A DNA stretch of 64,000 bases from Lentinus brumalis (taxonomy: Eukaryota; Basidiomycota; Agaricomycetes; Polyporales; Polyporaceae). A model generated the notes under the pieces. That model worked only from the letters and a program-made list of their open reading frames with translations. It was not told the origin of the DNA and made no database searches. The stretch is from the NCBI GenBank assembly GCA_001792895.1, contig MARA01000011.1, positions 806,001 through 870,000 of the forward strand, in the 5' to 3' direction. The position numbers were made by a program, and so were the translations under genes. Of the stretch, positions 11,470-21,714 are shown in pieces; position 1 is the stretch's first letter; the number at the start of each line of letters is the position of its first letter.

Positions 11470-13494
11470 ATGGATGACGATGACGCCGATTACATGCAAG
11501 GCAGCGACGATGTCAGCACATGTCCCTGACATCTCTATTAGCGTGCTCACGAGACAATATACAGGACTACGGTTTCGAATACTCGGGAGACGAATCAGGC
11601 GACGAGACAGGAAGTGCCGATGTTGAGAACATGTACTATAGCGCGAAATGTGAGTATCTCATTACAGGTCGAGGCTGTGGCGTGAGCTGAGCCGGCTACA
11701 GCTAAGAAAGAGGACAACCCAGAACAGGCACTGAAGGAATTCCGTGCAATCGTGGACAAGGAGGAGGAGAAGGGCGACTGGTGCGTCTCCTAGAATGTCA
11801 ATGCGCTCACTGGATCTTCAGCTTGCGTCTCAGGGGATTCAAGGCGTTGAAACAGTCCACCAAACTACTGTTCCTCGTACTACGCAGACCAGCGGATGCT
11901 CTGAAGACGTACAAAGAGCTGCTCACATACACCAAGTCCGCTGTCACCCGCAACTATGCCGAGAAGACCATAAACAGCATCCTGGACTATGTCGGTGGTG
12001 GTAAGAGCGGACCGGTAGAAGTCAACATCCTTGAGCAGTTCTACGAGGCCACCAAGGCTGCTCTTTCTGAAGCTAAGAATGATGTTCGCAAGTTTGACCT
12101 TTGTTGTACTCGGTATTGTGTGCTGAATCGAAGTGCTGCAGCGGCTATCGGCCAAGACCAATCTCAAGCTCGCGAAGCTCTGGCTTGATCGTCAGGAGTA
12201 CGGTCGTCTGCAGAAGGTTTGCTCTCGCGTGATAGACACGATATGGGTCATCTCCTCATCTGCGTCGGCACCAGATATTAAGCGAGCTGTACCAATCGAC
12301 GGTCGGTGAGAGCGGCGAGGATCAGGCTCAGAAAGGCACCCAGTTGTTGGAGATCTACGCCCTTGAAATTCAGATGCATAATGAGAGGAAGAACTACAAG
12401 AAGCTAAAGGTTTCTACCTTCCGTTCTGTCTGTTGGCAGCTCTGTTGTAACCAAACCGGCCCACAGGAGATATACAACGCATCGAACGCTGTGCGCTCTG
12501 CTATCCCTCACCCACGCATCCTCGGCGTCATCAAAGAGTGTGGTGGCAAGATGTGGATGGGCGAACGTGAGGCCAATAACCTGCGTTGTTTATCGTGTAA
12601 CCTGATCTCGCTTGTGTTATAGGCCAGTGGAATCGTGCGAGCGAAGACTTCTTCGACTCCTTCAAGAATTACGACGAAGCCGGTTCTCCTCAGCGGATAC
12701 AAGTGCTCAAGTATCTTGTGCTTGCTAACATGCTGACGGGCAGCGAGGTCAATCCGTTCGACAGTCAAGAGACCAAGCCGTAAGTCGTTGACCACGCTAC
12801 CGCTCGTCATCCTCATACTGACGGCGGCCTCAGGTACAAGAACGATCCTCAGATAAAGGCAATGACTGACTTGGTAGACGCGTACCAACGTCGCGAAGTG
12901 CATGCTGCGGAGAAAATCTTGCGAGGTAGGATAAGATCATTCATCTTGGCTGAATATCACGCTGACGCCATGTGCAGACAATAAGGCTACCATCATGGAC
13001 GACCCTTTCATCAGGTCTTACATCGGCGAGCTCTTGCGCAGTCTGCGGACGCAATATCTCATCGACTTGATCAAGCCATACACGCGCCTAGAACTCACAT
13101 TCTTGGCCAAGGTGGGACCGTTCCTTGCGCCATCTCAGCGCGCGAATCTGACACTACTGTAGCAATTGAACGTCGACACTGACGAGGTGGAGGAACTCCT
13201 GATCGGCCTCATCCTAGAAGGCAGGATAGAAGGTCGGATCGACCAGGTTGCCATGCGTCTCGAACTAGAGTCTAAGTACGTTTCACGGCGAACATACGCT
13301 GGTCGATGGTTAATTCATACCGTTCCTCCAGGCATAGCCTCCAGAAGAAGCGCTATGGCGCCCTGGACAAATGGAGTACCGCACTGGACACGATCCATTC
13401 GACGGTTATTGGGAAGAACCACAGCGGCTCGCGAGGAGACTACAGCAATTTTGGCATGTCAGATAGCTTCGGTGCAGGCCCGGACAGGTGGTGA
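11470..13494 (+). CDS. CSN2: COP9 signalosome subunit 2 (CSN2)
   Basis: CSN2 is a PCI-domain scaffold subunit of the COP9 signalosome, which removes Nedd8 from cullins and so regulates cullin-RING ubiquitin ligases; CSN2 itself contacts the cullin/Rbx1 arm. The acidic N-terminus ([19 protein letters not shown]) and the helical repeats match the family closely: [90 protein letters not shown]. The C-terminal PCI/winged-helix part reads [16 protein letters not shown], then [17 protein letters not shown] and [12 protein letters not shown]. About ten short introns are needed. The start sits in CACCATGG, a strong context. After the conserved [11 protein letters not shown] a short Gly/Ser tail ends at 13494. 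Confidence 0.96.
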
Positions 13495-13862
13495 GATCAT
13501 TCCGACGACGTTCGTAGTATGTCGCAGCGCTTCGTGCTTTCGATTGCATGTCATTGTACCATCACCTTCAGACTATCACACCGTGTACCATGTGTATCTT
13601 GCACCGCCGCAGCGCCCCAGTCGTGTTTGGACATGTCAAGTACAGTATCCTCCTGGCTATGTATTCAAAGCGTTTGAAACACCGCAATGGTTCATGTGTG
13701 CCTTCCGGGTGCGGGGTGCAATGAATTACGCGAGGGTCGTATACTATTAATGGCACACAGCGAGGCGACCGCGAGTGAGCAGAGTTCGCGTGTACGGTGT
13801 CTTCAGATGCTGCGCGTTAGTTTCGCAGAAGCCGGGTAATGAACGGTGTGCACACACCGCAG
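13495..13862. other. Intergenic, CSN2 and mL40 3' ends
   Basis: This is convergent 3' flanking sequence of CSN2 (plus) and the mL40 gene (minus). It contains small unsupported reading frames only; I see nothing recognisable. Confidence 0.6.
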
Positions 13863-14429
13863 CTATGACGAGGGCCGCACGACCGGTGTGAAGTCGTATA
13901 TCCAACCATTCTTGGGGGGTGTATCCGTGGGCATGCGCAGCTCCCTGGGGAACAAGCCCCGTATTCTCGCCTCTACCGCCTTCTTCTCCGGGCCCTTCAG
14001 CTTCTTCAACAACTCCGTCTCACCCGAGCTCCTTGCTCGTGGGTCCTCCTCCTTGTTTGCCTCCGCATACAAGGCAGGAGCGACCTGACGCAGGGTCTCC
14101 ATGGCACCGCGCATGCTCTCAAACTTGCGTTGGAGCTCCGCGTTGCGCGCACGGCGCACATGCCGTTGGTGGAGGAACCACGCGCGTTCGATCGTCTCAT
14201 GGGCCTGCACGGACGGAATTGCGCGCTGCAGCCGACGTCCGACATCTGGCCGCCAGGTGCCAACGGGTGAGGGCCTGTTGCGGATGTTGGACGGGTAGAG
14301 GGCGCGACGGATGATGTCGTTCTTTGGGTCCACCCCGGACTCTTGCCGGCCAGCGTACCGCACCGACGTTTGCGAGACGCGTAGAGAAAGCTTGTGCTTG
14401 CTGACACCGGCGAGGAGTGAGGACGACAT
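13863..14429 (-). CDS. MRPL28: Mitochondrial large-subunit ribosomal protein mL40 (Mrpl28-like)
   Basis: This single-exon gene encodes 188 residues. The body carries DIIRRALYPSNIRNRP, then GTWRPDVGRRLQRAIPSVQ and ETIERAWFLHQRHVRRARNA, a basic helical region typical of the fungal MRP-L28/mL40 family of the mitochondrial large ribosomal subunit. The first 30 residues are Ser/Arg-rich without acidic residues, as expected for a mitochondrial presequence. The start codon is the first ATG of the open frame and directly opens that presequence. The family assignment is from memory of motif similarity; the mitochondrial location is inferred from it. Two other mitochondrial translation genes follow downstream. 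Confidence 0.78.
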   Translation of the reverse strand: MSSSLLAGVSKHKLSLRVSQTSVRYAGRQESGVDPKNDIIRRALYPSNIRNRPSPVGTWRPDVGRRLQRAIPSVQAHETIERAWFLHQRHVRRARNAELQRKFESMRGAMETLRQVAPALYAEANKEEDPRARSSGETELLKKLKGPEKKAVEARIRGLFPRELRMPTDTPPKNGWIYDFTPVVRPSS

Positions 14430-16517
14430 GGTGCGGGTAGGGGGGCGGACGCGGTATACAGCGGTGGCAAGTACTGGACGAGGGCAAGTTTTGGGACTCC
14501 GCTGGCGCGTCCCGACATTCGGGCGCTAGACCGCCCACACCGAGAACGACACCGTCACGGTATGCAACGCGCACACATACTTCCGTCTCGATACTCCCGT
14601 CCCTTTTGCTGCGTCAACGGCGGTCATGCTGTCTCGTGCTACCATCTTGGCTCTACCTCCTTCTGTTGGTCCATGTTGCCCTCGGTCCGCGGCCGACGTA
14701 TGCAAGGAAACGACACAGTACCCCGGGCACCGATGAACGAGAACACTGGCCACATATCCGTGAATTCTCGCTTCTTTGTATGTCGTATATTGAGCCGTGC
14801 TGTAAACTCAGCCTGCGTCTGCCCAGGGCTTGTCACGCGCTACGCGGAGACAAGGTTCAATTGAGTACATGTGGTAGTCCCTTCGTTTGCTAAGACGACC
14901 TGCAGCCTTGGCGGCAAGCCCGGGAGTGCTATGTACTCTCCGGATGCTTAAGCCGCATTGTCTGAGCGATCTGGCCGTTAATTTGCTCGAAAATCCAGAA
15001 ACACCTAGCGCCTGGGCGACCTCTAGCGCATACGGTCATTCCAAGCCAGGACTCCGGTTGGCTTTCGCACACGCTGTATGGGCGAGTATTCCGGGAATTA
15101 AGTTACGATATCTCAACGAAGCTTACAATAGAGCCCCCGCCAGGTCCGCGAGAAGTAGCCGTGTGGGCACGCACGGCGTCCTGGGATCGGACATCCGTTG
15201 GCACCTCAGGCTACAGGCTTCACCACCTGCTGAAAATGTCTGCATCTGTCTACGAAGTTGTGAAGGGATTATGTAACTTCCGACCCATGGGCGAAGTCAT
15301 CAAGAGCGTTGTCGACCTATCGGCGGACGAGTGCCTTCTGGTGACCTCCGCCGACTTGTCTAAATGGACGACCCCCGCGATAGGGGCATGAACGCTTGAT
15401 ATACACACGCATGGCCATGTCGGAGTGGCGACTTTCATCTGATACCCAGAGTTGCGTACGAGTTGTCTGCTCGGCTTCGATACGCGCCTTCGGCGGCTTT
15501 TGCGGTCATAGAGCCCACCGGCGTGGTATGTCCGGCTCTAATTACTGGTCTCGAAGACCACCCGCCCATCTTCATTGGATCCAGAAGTATCCTGATTGCA
15601 TGTTCCCCGTCTGTCCGGACAGTGACCTGCATGCCATGCCGCGCGCCTTCGAACTTTGACCACTCTACTTCAGTGTCCCCGATTGGCCTCGCCCGCTGGA
15701 CCGGAACGACACTAAATGGTAGACCGTACCGTGCGCGCAGCTAACCGCCTCGTTCTAATGCTTCGCGACGAGCGAGCGGGTCGCCATGGTGTCATTGTCA
15801 GCGGGGGAGGACGCAATACCAATCGAACATGAAATCATTCAATGTGGCTGGCGACTTGGGTTCTATGTACCTGCCCTTTGCACGTCTGTTTATTCCCGAA
15901 CATTTCATGGTGTCTAATAGCGGCGCAGGCAGCCACTGGCAGGTAAGCTGCCCGTCGCATCTGGATTCTGATACACATCACACCTTCCGTAGGCAGCACG
16001 CAGGAACCAGACATACTGCGGTCTGCCGAGGTTTCGTTTCGAGGCTCCATCGTCTAGTACAACCAGGGGAGAGGCGACCGGGGTGGCCGGTGAGATCTGA
16101 CCTCTGATGGTGTAATTATTTCACTCAATGCTTAATGGCATCCTTCCCGAGGGAAGCTCCATTACCCTTCTTCCTCACACCATATGCCCGTCCTCACCGG
16201 GAGCTGAGCCTGTTGCACCGCTGTGTTATCCGGATGCCCGCCCAGGGTCACATTCGTGAGTTCCGGACGCAGTACGGTGCCAGCCTGAGTGGTCCATTGG
16301 CACGGCCTGCGACCTGCTCAATGCAATAATCACTTGCACAGACGATAGCAGGCAGGTACACATGCGTTCTGGCGAAACTTGGCGAAACCGGAGAATTGGA
16401 GTTAGCCAAGGGTTATCTGGTGGCTCGAAGTTGCCTTTTCCGTAAAATGTTGCGAGCGAGTTTGCACAGGGCGCTCCGTTTGGGCGCTAGCACTTGCCCT
16501 CCCTTACCGTTACCTCG
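14430..16517. other. 2.1-kb intergenic stretch without supported genes
   Basis: This is the upstream flank of both mL40 (minus) and uL1m (plus). Open frames here are short, overlap on both strands and show no family features or consistent splice structure. Close to uL1m, TGGCGAAAC is repeated at about 16,371-16,390. I see no transposon ends, tRNA or other RNA gene. Confidence 0.55.
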
Positions 16518-17675
16518 ATGTCTCTTGCCGCTCTGCAACTCGCTATCCGCTGTCGACAATGTAGTGGTGCACTGCAGCTGATGGTGCGTTGCTTTGCTTT
16601 GCAACTTGTGTATATCACATATCTGAATTGTACCCGCAGAGGCAGACACCTCATCGACAGTTCCACTACAGTCCTGCTGTCCTGGCGCGACGCGAGAAGA
16701 AACTCCCGACCCTGTCCAAGAAGCAGCTCGCGGCCAAGGAGAGGAAAAGGGCGAAGAAGGCTCCCAAGAGCATTTATGACAGCGAGAAGATGACGCTCTC
16801 GGACGCGGTCGAGGTGTTGCGGGTACGTCTCCTCCGCATGTGCGACACGGTACATGCCTTGACCGGCGGTATGCAAAGGCGGTGGAAGTTGCTTCTCCAA
16901 ATGCGACGTATGAGCTGGTTGTGAAGACGGAGATGGGCAAGGGATCCACGATTCCCAAAGGTCGTTTCAATCTGCCGCGCGAGACCAAGTCTCAAGGCAA
17001 GGATCGCATACTGGTTCTCGCAGAGGGGAGACAGGCCGAAGAAGCGAGGAAGGCGGGCGCAGACATTGTCGGAGGTCTGGAACTGGTGGAGGGTGTATGT
17101 ACTATCCATTCACTCGATCGTTCTGCGGAGCTTGATTGGCTGGACAGATCATTAGCGGCCGCTACCAGGCGACGATGTTTCTGTGCAGCCGTTCCCTTAT
17201 CCGCCCGATCACTCCTCGACTCGGTCGAGTGCTTGGTCCGAGGGGATTGATGCCGTCAGAGCGTAGGGGCACGGTCACGGACGACCTTGCAGGGTACATC
17301 CGGCGACTGAAGGGAACGAGTGAATGGAAAGGCGACAAGGAGGGCACGATCCGTCAGCCAATCGCAAAGGTGAATGCGCATGCTCCGTGTTTTGTTATGC
17401 TTGTTCAGACTTCTTTCCAGATGCACTTCCCTGTGTCCGACGTGGTGAAGAATGTGCGTTATTTCCTCACGGTCGTGAAACGAGCAACGGGCAACATCCG
17501 TGATCCTCTCGCCGACACCAACAAGAAAGAGGCCGGTCAGAGGCCCGGTGAGTTGCGCACATATCGTTTGTACCCGCCACGCTTAACTCACGTTGCCTGC
17601 CCTGAAGTGAACGCCATCTCTCGTGTTCTCCTCAGCACTCAGCAGGGACCGAGCATACAGATCTCGGATGCGTAG
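16518..17675 (+). CDS. MRPL1: Mitochondrial large-subunit ribosomal protein uL1m
   Basis: This protein belongs to the L1 family, which forms the mobile L1 stalk that escorts deacylated tRNA from the ribosome. A short N-terminal exon (Arg-rich, few acidic residues; likely presequence) is spliced to TPHRQFHYSPAVLARREKK. The L1 fold then follows: MTLSDAVEVLR, YELVVKTEMGKGSTIPKG, DRILVLAEGRQAEEARKAGA, GGLELVEG, LGRVLGPRGLMPSERRGT (the diagnostic LG.VLGPRGLMP.P-type loop) and VSDVVKNVRYFLTVVK. Five or six exons are needed; introns fall inside the L1 domain. The presequence and the bacterial-type GLMP loop argue for the mitochondrial rather than cytosolic paralogue. Its 3' end faces that of RSM22, 170 bases away. 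Confidence 0.9.
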
Positions 17676-17845
17676 CATTGCGACTCTCATAGTGACATCC
17701 GGCACGTTATATAATCTAATCGTATGATGGTATTGCTCTCTGCGGTCCCCATCACTCTGACAGGAGTAGGGGATGTGCAAAGACATAGTTCTACGGGAGA
17801 GGGGGTTCATCAAAGTGCTATAGATGTATGACCGATACAGAAGAT

Positions 17846-20068
17846 CTAATTGTCGTAAGCTTCTGCTAGTCGACGCGCTCGTCTCTGATCCCTCCGACGC
17901 TCCTTGATGTCTTCAGCGAGCTTGCCATAGCTGGTCTTCTTACCAATCGTACGAGGCTGTTTACGCTTGCCTATGTCCTGTCCTTCCGAGGGCGTATGTC
18001 CCGGTCGGGAGGGCTGACGCCGCACCTGAGGCGGGTTCTTAGGTTCATGAGGGAATAAGTCGCCCCAATTCGACTTCCGGGCATCGTAGAAAGGTTGTTT
18101 CCCTTGCGACTTTGGTATCGTCATCCGCATTATTTGTCCTGATAGTGGAAACTTGTGAGAAACCGAGCTTCTCAGAAGCAATGAATCGGGCTTACCCTCT
18201 GCCGTACAGCTGTCAAGGATGATGTGTCCACTTCGTTTGAGCGGTGGGAAAACAAGGCGCGGCCAGCTATATGCCTCTTGCCTCAACGCCACAGTAACAT
18301 CGTCCGAGCTGAGAGCAAGTTCGCCGTTCCGTGCTTCCATGTCGATGAGCTCCTTCGCATGGTCGTTCGCCCATTCGCCCGAACGGTCACCAGCTAGCGA
18401 GAGCTGCGTTATGGGTATGGAGTCCTCGAGGTCCTTAACAAGTTCGCGCCTTCCCACATCGCCGACCCGACCAACCTTCGTCGGAGTCGGAGTCGGGCGC
18501 GGACCTCGGCGAATCACGACGTAGGAGTAGTCCATATTCTCGTGGCCTGTTCCTGAATGCTTCGTCTTGCGCACGAACTCCGGTCGTTGCAATCGCTGCG
18601 TGAAGCTGCACTCCAGCTTAATGTTACCAGGGTGGTACAATGGACATGCACCATCATGAGGACACTGTCGAATATGTTAGACTAGCACGTTACGATAGAG
18701 GATGTTGACAAACCGGAGCAACGACGTGAGCACCTCTGACCGGTTCCTCTACCATCGCAGGGTCCTGAAGCTCTTTCCTGCCGAATTTCAAGAGCTGCTC
18801 TCTGGCCTCGGCGATTAGTTCAAAATTGTGGTCAATGAGAACCTGGACAGGACGTTTTCAGCCACCCGCGCAGATATCAATAATATCAATACGTACCATA
18901 ACTTCGGCGCCACTGTCCCACATCTCTTTGACAAGCAACTTCCTGTCAACGTGTGTGGGCAGTGATGATAACAGGAAGGCCGATAGCGCCATGACCTTAG
19001 AACCGTCCTCTCGGCCCATGACATCGTCGTCGTGGAATGACTTCTGCCAAGATACGCCGAGGGTGCCAGTATCCACATCTGTGGATGCCCTGTCAATTCC
19101 GACTCTGTCAAGCAACCGCAGAGACATACCTCGGATCAGACGCTTCCCAATCCGCACAAGGCCCTCCCGTTTGTCAATACCGAGGTAGCTACTGAGGCTA
19201 GAACGAGATATTTGCAGATCCTCCATGTCTGACGGGGCAAGTCTGTCCGCGTCGGGAGACTGCTGGAACGCATGTCCAGACGCCCTAGACAGGCAGATGT
19301 CAGCAAAACACAAAGGTTCAAGCAACTACCTTGCACAAACCATAAACCACTGCCAGTGGCAGCGCCCCAGTCTATGATACGTTCCACCTCCCACTCAGGG
19401 CCCAATCGTTGCTTCACGTGGTCTAGAACCGAGTATATGGCGGAGTAGTGCGCAGGAAGCGCTACGGTTGCGAACGCCGTCGCGTCCTTCAGTGCATGTC
19501 GTCCCGCTTCTTTGCCCGACTTGTATTGGGCGTCGTATGAGGAATTCCACTCCACCTTGGAGGTGGACTCGTCCATGAAAAGCCTCTTTGCATCACGGTG
19601 CAGTTCGTGCTTATCAGAGTCTGATATGGGGAGTGAGCAGCGACACGCGATGAACAACTCACTGTGCTCACCTCCGACCATCCGGCCAATACTCGACTGC
19701 AACTCGAACGGAAGTACCACTGCCCCTATGCGCTGACTTCCAAACGCTGCAGCTGGCGATTTCCTCCCTTCCTTTTCATAGAACATGTCGTCGTCCCGAG
19801 CGTCGAGCTCCGCGGAAGTTAGATAATCGAGCTCCGTTTCTGGATCATGAGGGAAGACTTCCAATTCCCGAGGCCCGCGCGAACTGGAGGCATCCTTGTT
19901 TCGAAGAGACATTTCTACATCACGTAGCAAGGCTTGGAAGGCTGGATCGAGTTCGAGAGGGGCATTGGGATGATGCGACGAAGAAGCCGAAGTCGAGGAG
20001 CAGCGTACTATGTGTGTTTTGCGACGTAGAACCGCTCCAAGCGTCCGACGCGAGCCAAGGCGAAGCAT
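17846..20068 (-). CDS. RSM22: Mitoribosome assembly protein Rsm22/METTL17
   Basis: Rsm22 proteins are methyltransferase-like factors that act on the mitochondrial small ribosomal subunit. The N-terminus is Arg/Ser-rich (presequence). The core has LPAHYSAIYSVLDHVKQRLG followed by IIDWGAATGSGLW, the SAM-binding motif I region with the GxGxG-like glycines. The metal-binding Cys block QCPHDGACPLYHPGN lies at about 18.66-18.63 kb and matches the CPHDGxCP motif linked to an iron-sulfur cluster in this family. A conserved SYVVIRRG follows, and the C-terminus is very basic (KERRRDQRRARRLAE), fitting rRNA contact. About five introns. It lies next to two mitochondrial ribosomal protein genes and diverges from the 20.2-21.6 kb repeat. 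Confidence 0.9.
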
Positions 20069-20202
20069 ACTGAGAGAGCAGAGTTCTTCAACCGCGGGAC
20101 AGCACCACGGTATACGTGGGGGTTGGGAGAGCAGTGGTAAGTCTGAGCCAACGAAGAAGGAAGAGGAAGAAGGTCTCGGTTACTCAGCGCTCAGCCACCA
20201 AA

Positions 20203-20640
20203 TACAGCGCTTTTCACACCACTTGTCGTTTGGGCGCCTTTTGCGCGGGACGCCACACTCTCCGACCGCCTCCACTTGAAACTTCAACTTGCAATATCTG
20301 CTTCATTTCTCAACACTTTGCCTCGCTTTTTGTTGCTCTCTACTCTCCTCATATACGCGTACCCAGCGATGCTCACGCTTTAAGGACTTGACAGCGGCGA
20401 CACGTCCATATGACACGACCTTGTCTTCAGCCACCGCTGCCTTCAACCCTCAATATCTTCGAAACTTATGCACAAACCGGCCTCATCTTTCTAGGAGAAA
20501 TATTCGGTGGACTATCTTCAGTCATCTCAGGTGTTTTCGCGCACAGTACGTCATCGCTCCCATACCGCCGCACTCCGTGTACACGGGACTCGCTGCTGGG
20601 ATGGGTATAGGAGGGCTTTGAGGCACTCGGGATGGAAGAG
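20203..20640 (+). repeat. Inverted repeat arm 1
   Basis: The plus strand from 20203 matches the minus strand from 21603 downwards. The first 55-60 bases (TACAGCGCTTTTCACACCAC onward) differ by about one base. Homology continues more weakly through CCTCCACTTGAAACTTC, TTATGCACAAACCGG, CGCACAGTACGTCAT and GACTCGCTGCTGGGA to about 20,640. Divergence with small indels indicates an old duplication, not an assembly echo. Confidence 0.8.
20410..20610 (+). CDS. Possible small hydrophobic protein in repeat arm 1
   Basis: This open frame of 66 codons contains a hydrophobic stretch TGLIFLGEIFGGLSSVISGVF that could form one membrane helix. The other repeat arm keeps the same frame over SYAQTG and ISGGVL, with PRVQPQPTSTDNIS facing PCLQPPLPSTLNIF, which hints at a duplicated coding exon. 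A GTACGT donor follows GCGCACA in both arms, so the true gene would be spliced. I recognise no family, and the start and 3' exons are unresolved. It could equally be non-coding. Confidence 0.25.
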   Translation: MTRPCLQPPLPSTLNIFETYAQTGLIFLGEIFGGLSSVISGVFAHSTSSLPYRRTPCTRDSLLGWV

Positions 20641-21139
20641 GGGCACATGGATGAGGTTACCGAGGTGGGAGATGGTTTGGACATTGTATGTTGCTGGTAG
20701 GTTTCTTGTTTTCCTTCCATACCCCCATGTTCTGGCTGCCCACCCTCTCCATACGCAAACACAAGTCTGATTGCATTCAAACTGTCGTCAAATCGTCGAA
20801 CATACTCCATCTACCACGTTTGTGCGTGATTCTTCATTGCCACTCGCCGCTGCATATGTACAGAGATGTGGGCGAGATGCCCATGTAAGCGCCCGTCTGT
20901 GTCCTTTCGCTGTTGCCGGGTTGGCTCTTCTATGTAGCTTCTACGATGATTCGTGCCAGGTAAACATTCGCGTCCATAAGTTCAAAGCATACCCGTGGAG
21001 TACAGTACATGCATGTAGCCATACAGAAGCTCAAGCTCGCAGAGGGCAGGAGGCAGACGCAATAGCCTCGTGGACGCGAACGGGTGACATACCTAAAAGT
21101 GACACACTCTGATCATCCCTCACCCCTTGGGAACCTACG

Positions 21140-21603
21140 TTGAACCTCCCTCTGCCATCCCTAGTGTCCCAGTGCCCTCCGGTCCTCGTCCCAGCAGCGA
21201 GTTCCGTAGGTTGGTGTGCGCGGTGTGTGGCCATAAGTAAGTAATGACGTACTGCGCAAAACGCCGCCAGAAATGGCTGCAAAATGTCTGCGTGATTCCA
21301 ACACTGAAAGAACGACGCCGGTTTGTGCATAAGATTCTGAGATATTGTCGGTCGAAGTCGGCTGTGGCTGAACACGAGGCCGTCTCGAATTGGCGATTCG
21401 CATGGCCGGAAACCTCGCAGCGTTGGTATAGTTCGGTGTGCGCAGTAGAGCAGATAACGTAGCAGCAAGAAGCGAGGCGGAACATTGAGAAATGAAAGAG
21501 TTATCGCAAGTCGAAGTTTCAAGTGGAGGCGGTCGAGAGGTGACTCAGTGTGGCGTCCCGCGCGAAAGGCGCCCAAACGACAAGTGGTGTGAAAAGCGCT
21601 GTA
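21140..21603 (-). repeat. Inverted repeat arm 2
   Basis: This is the minus-strand partner of 20203-20640. It starts beside the SAD1 promoter and points toward arm 1. It has an extra GAGTCAC-type insertion after the near-identical first 60 bases and several substitutions in the possible coding part, where the hydrophobic stretch is largely lost (ESRRHFAA in place of GEIFGGLSS). It may be a decayed copy. Confidence 0.8.
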
Positions 21604-21714
21604 ATGGGCGTCAGAGGACTTGGATAGACTTGGATGCTCTGGCACTGGCAGCCACCAGCGCGACATCTCTTCTTCCGTTCATTGTGCTCTGTTGTTTCTT
21701 TTCACTGCGTAATC

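Larger units (their letters stand above)
20069..21714. other. Intergenic region carrying an inverted duplication
   Basis: This 1.65-kb interval separates the divergent RSM22 and SAD1 starts. Most of it is made up of two diverged copies of one sequence in opposite orientation (20203-20640 and 21140-21603), described separately. The spacer between them shows nothing recognisable. Confidence 0.7.
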
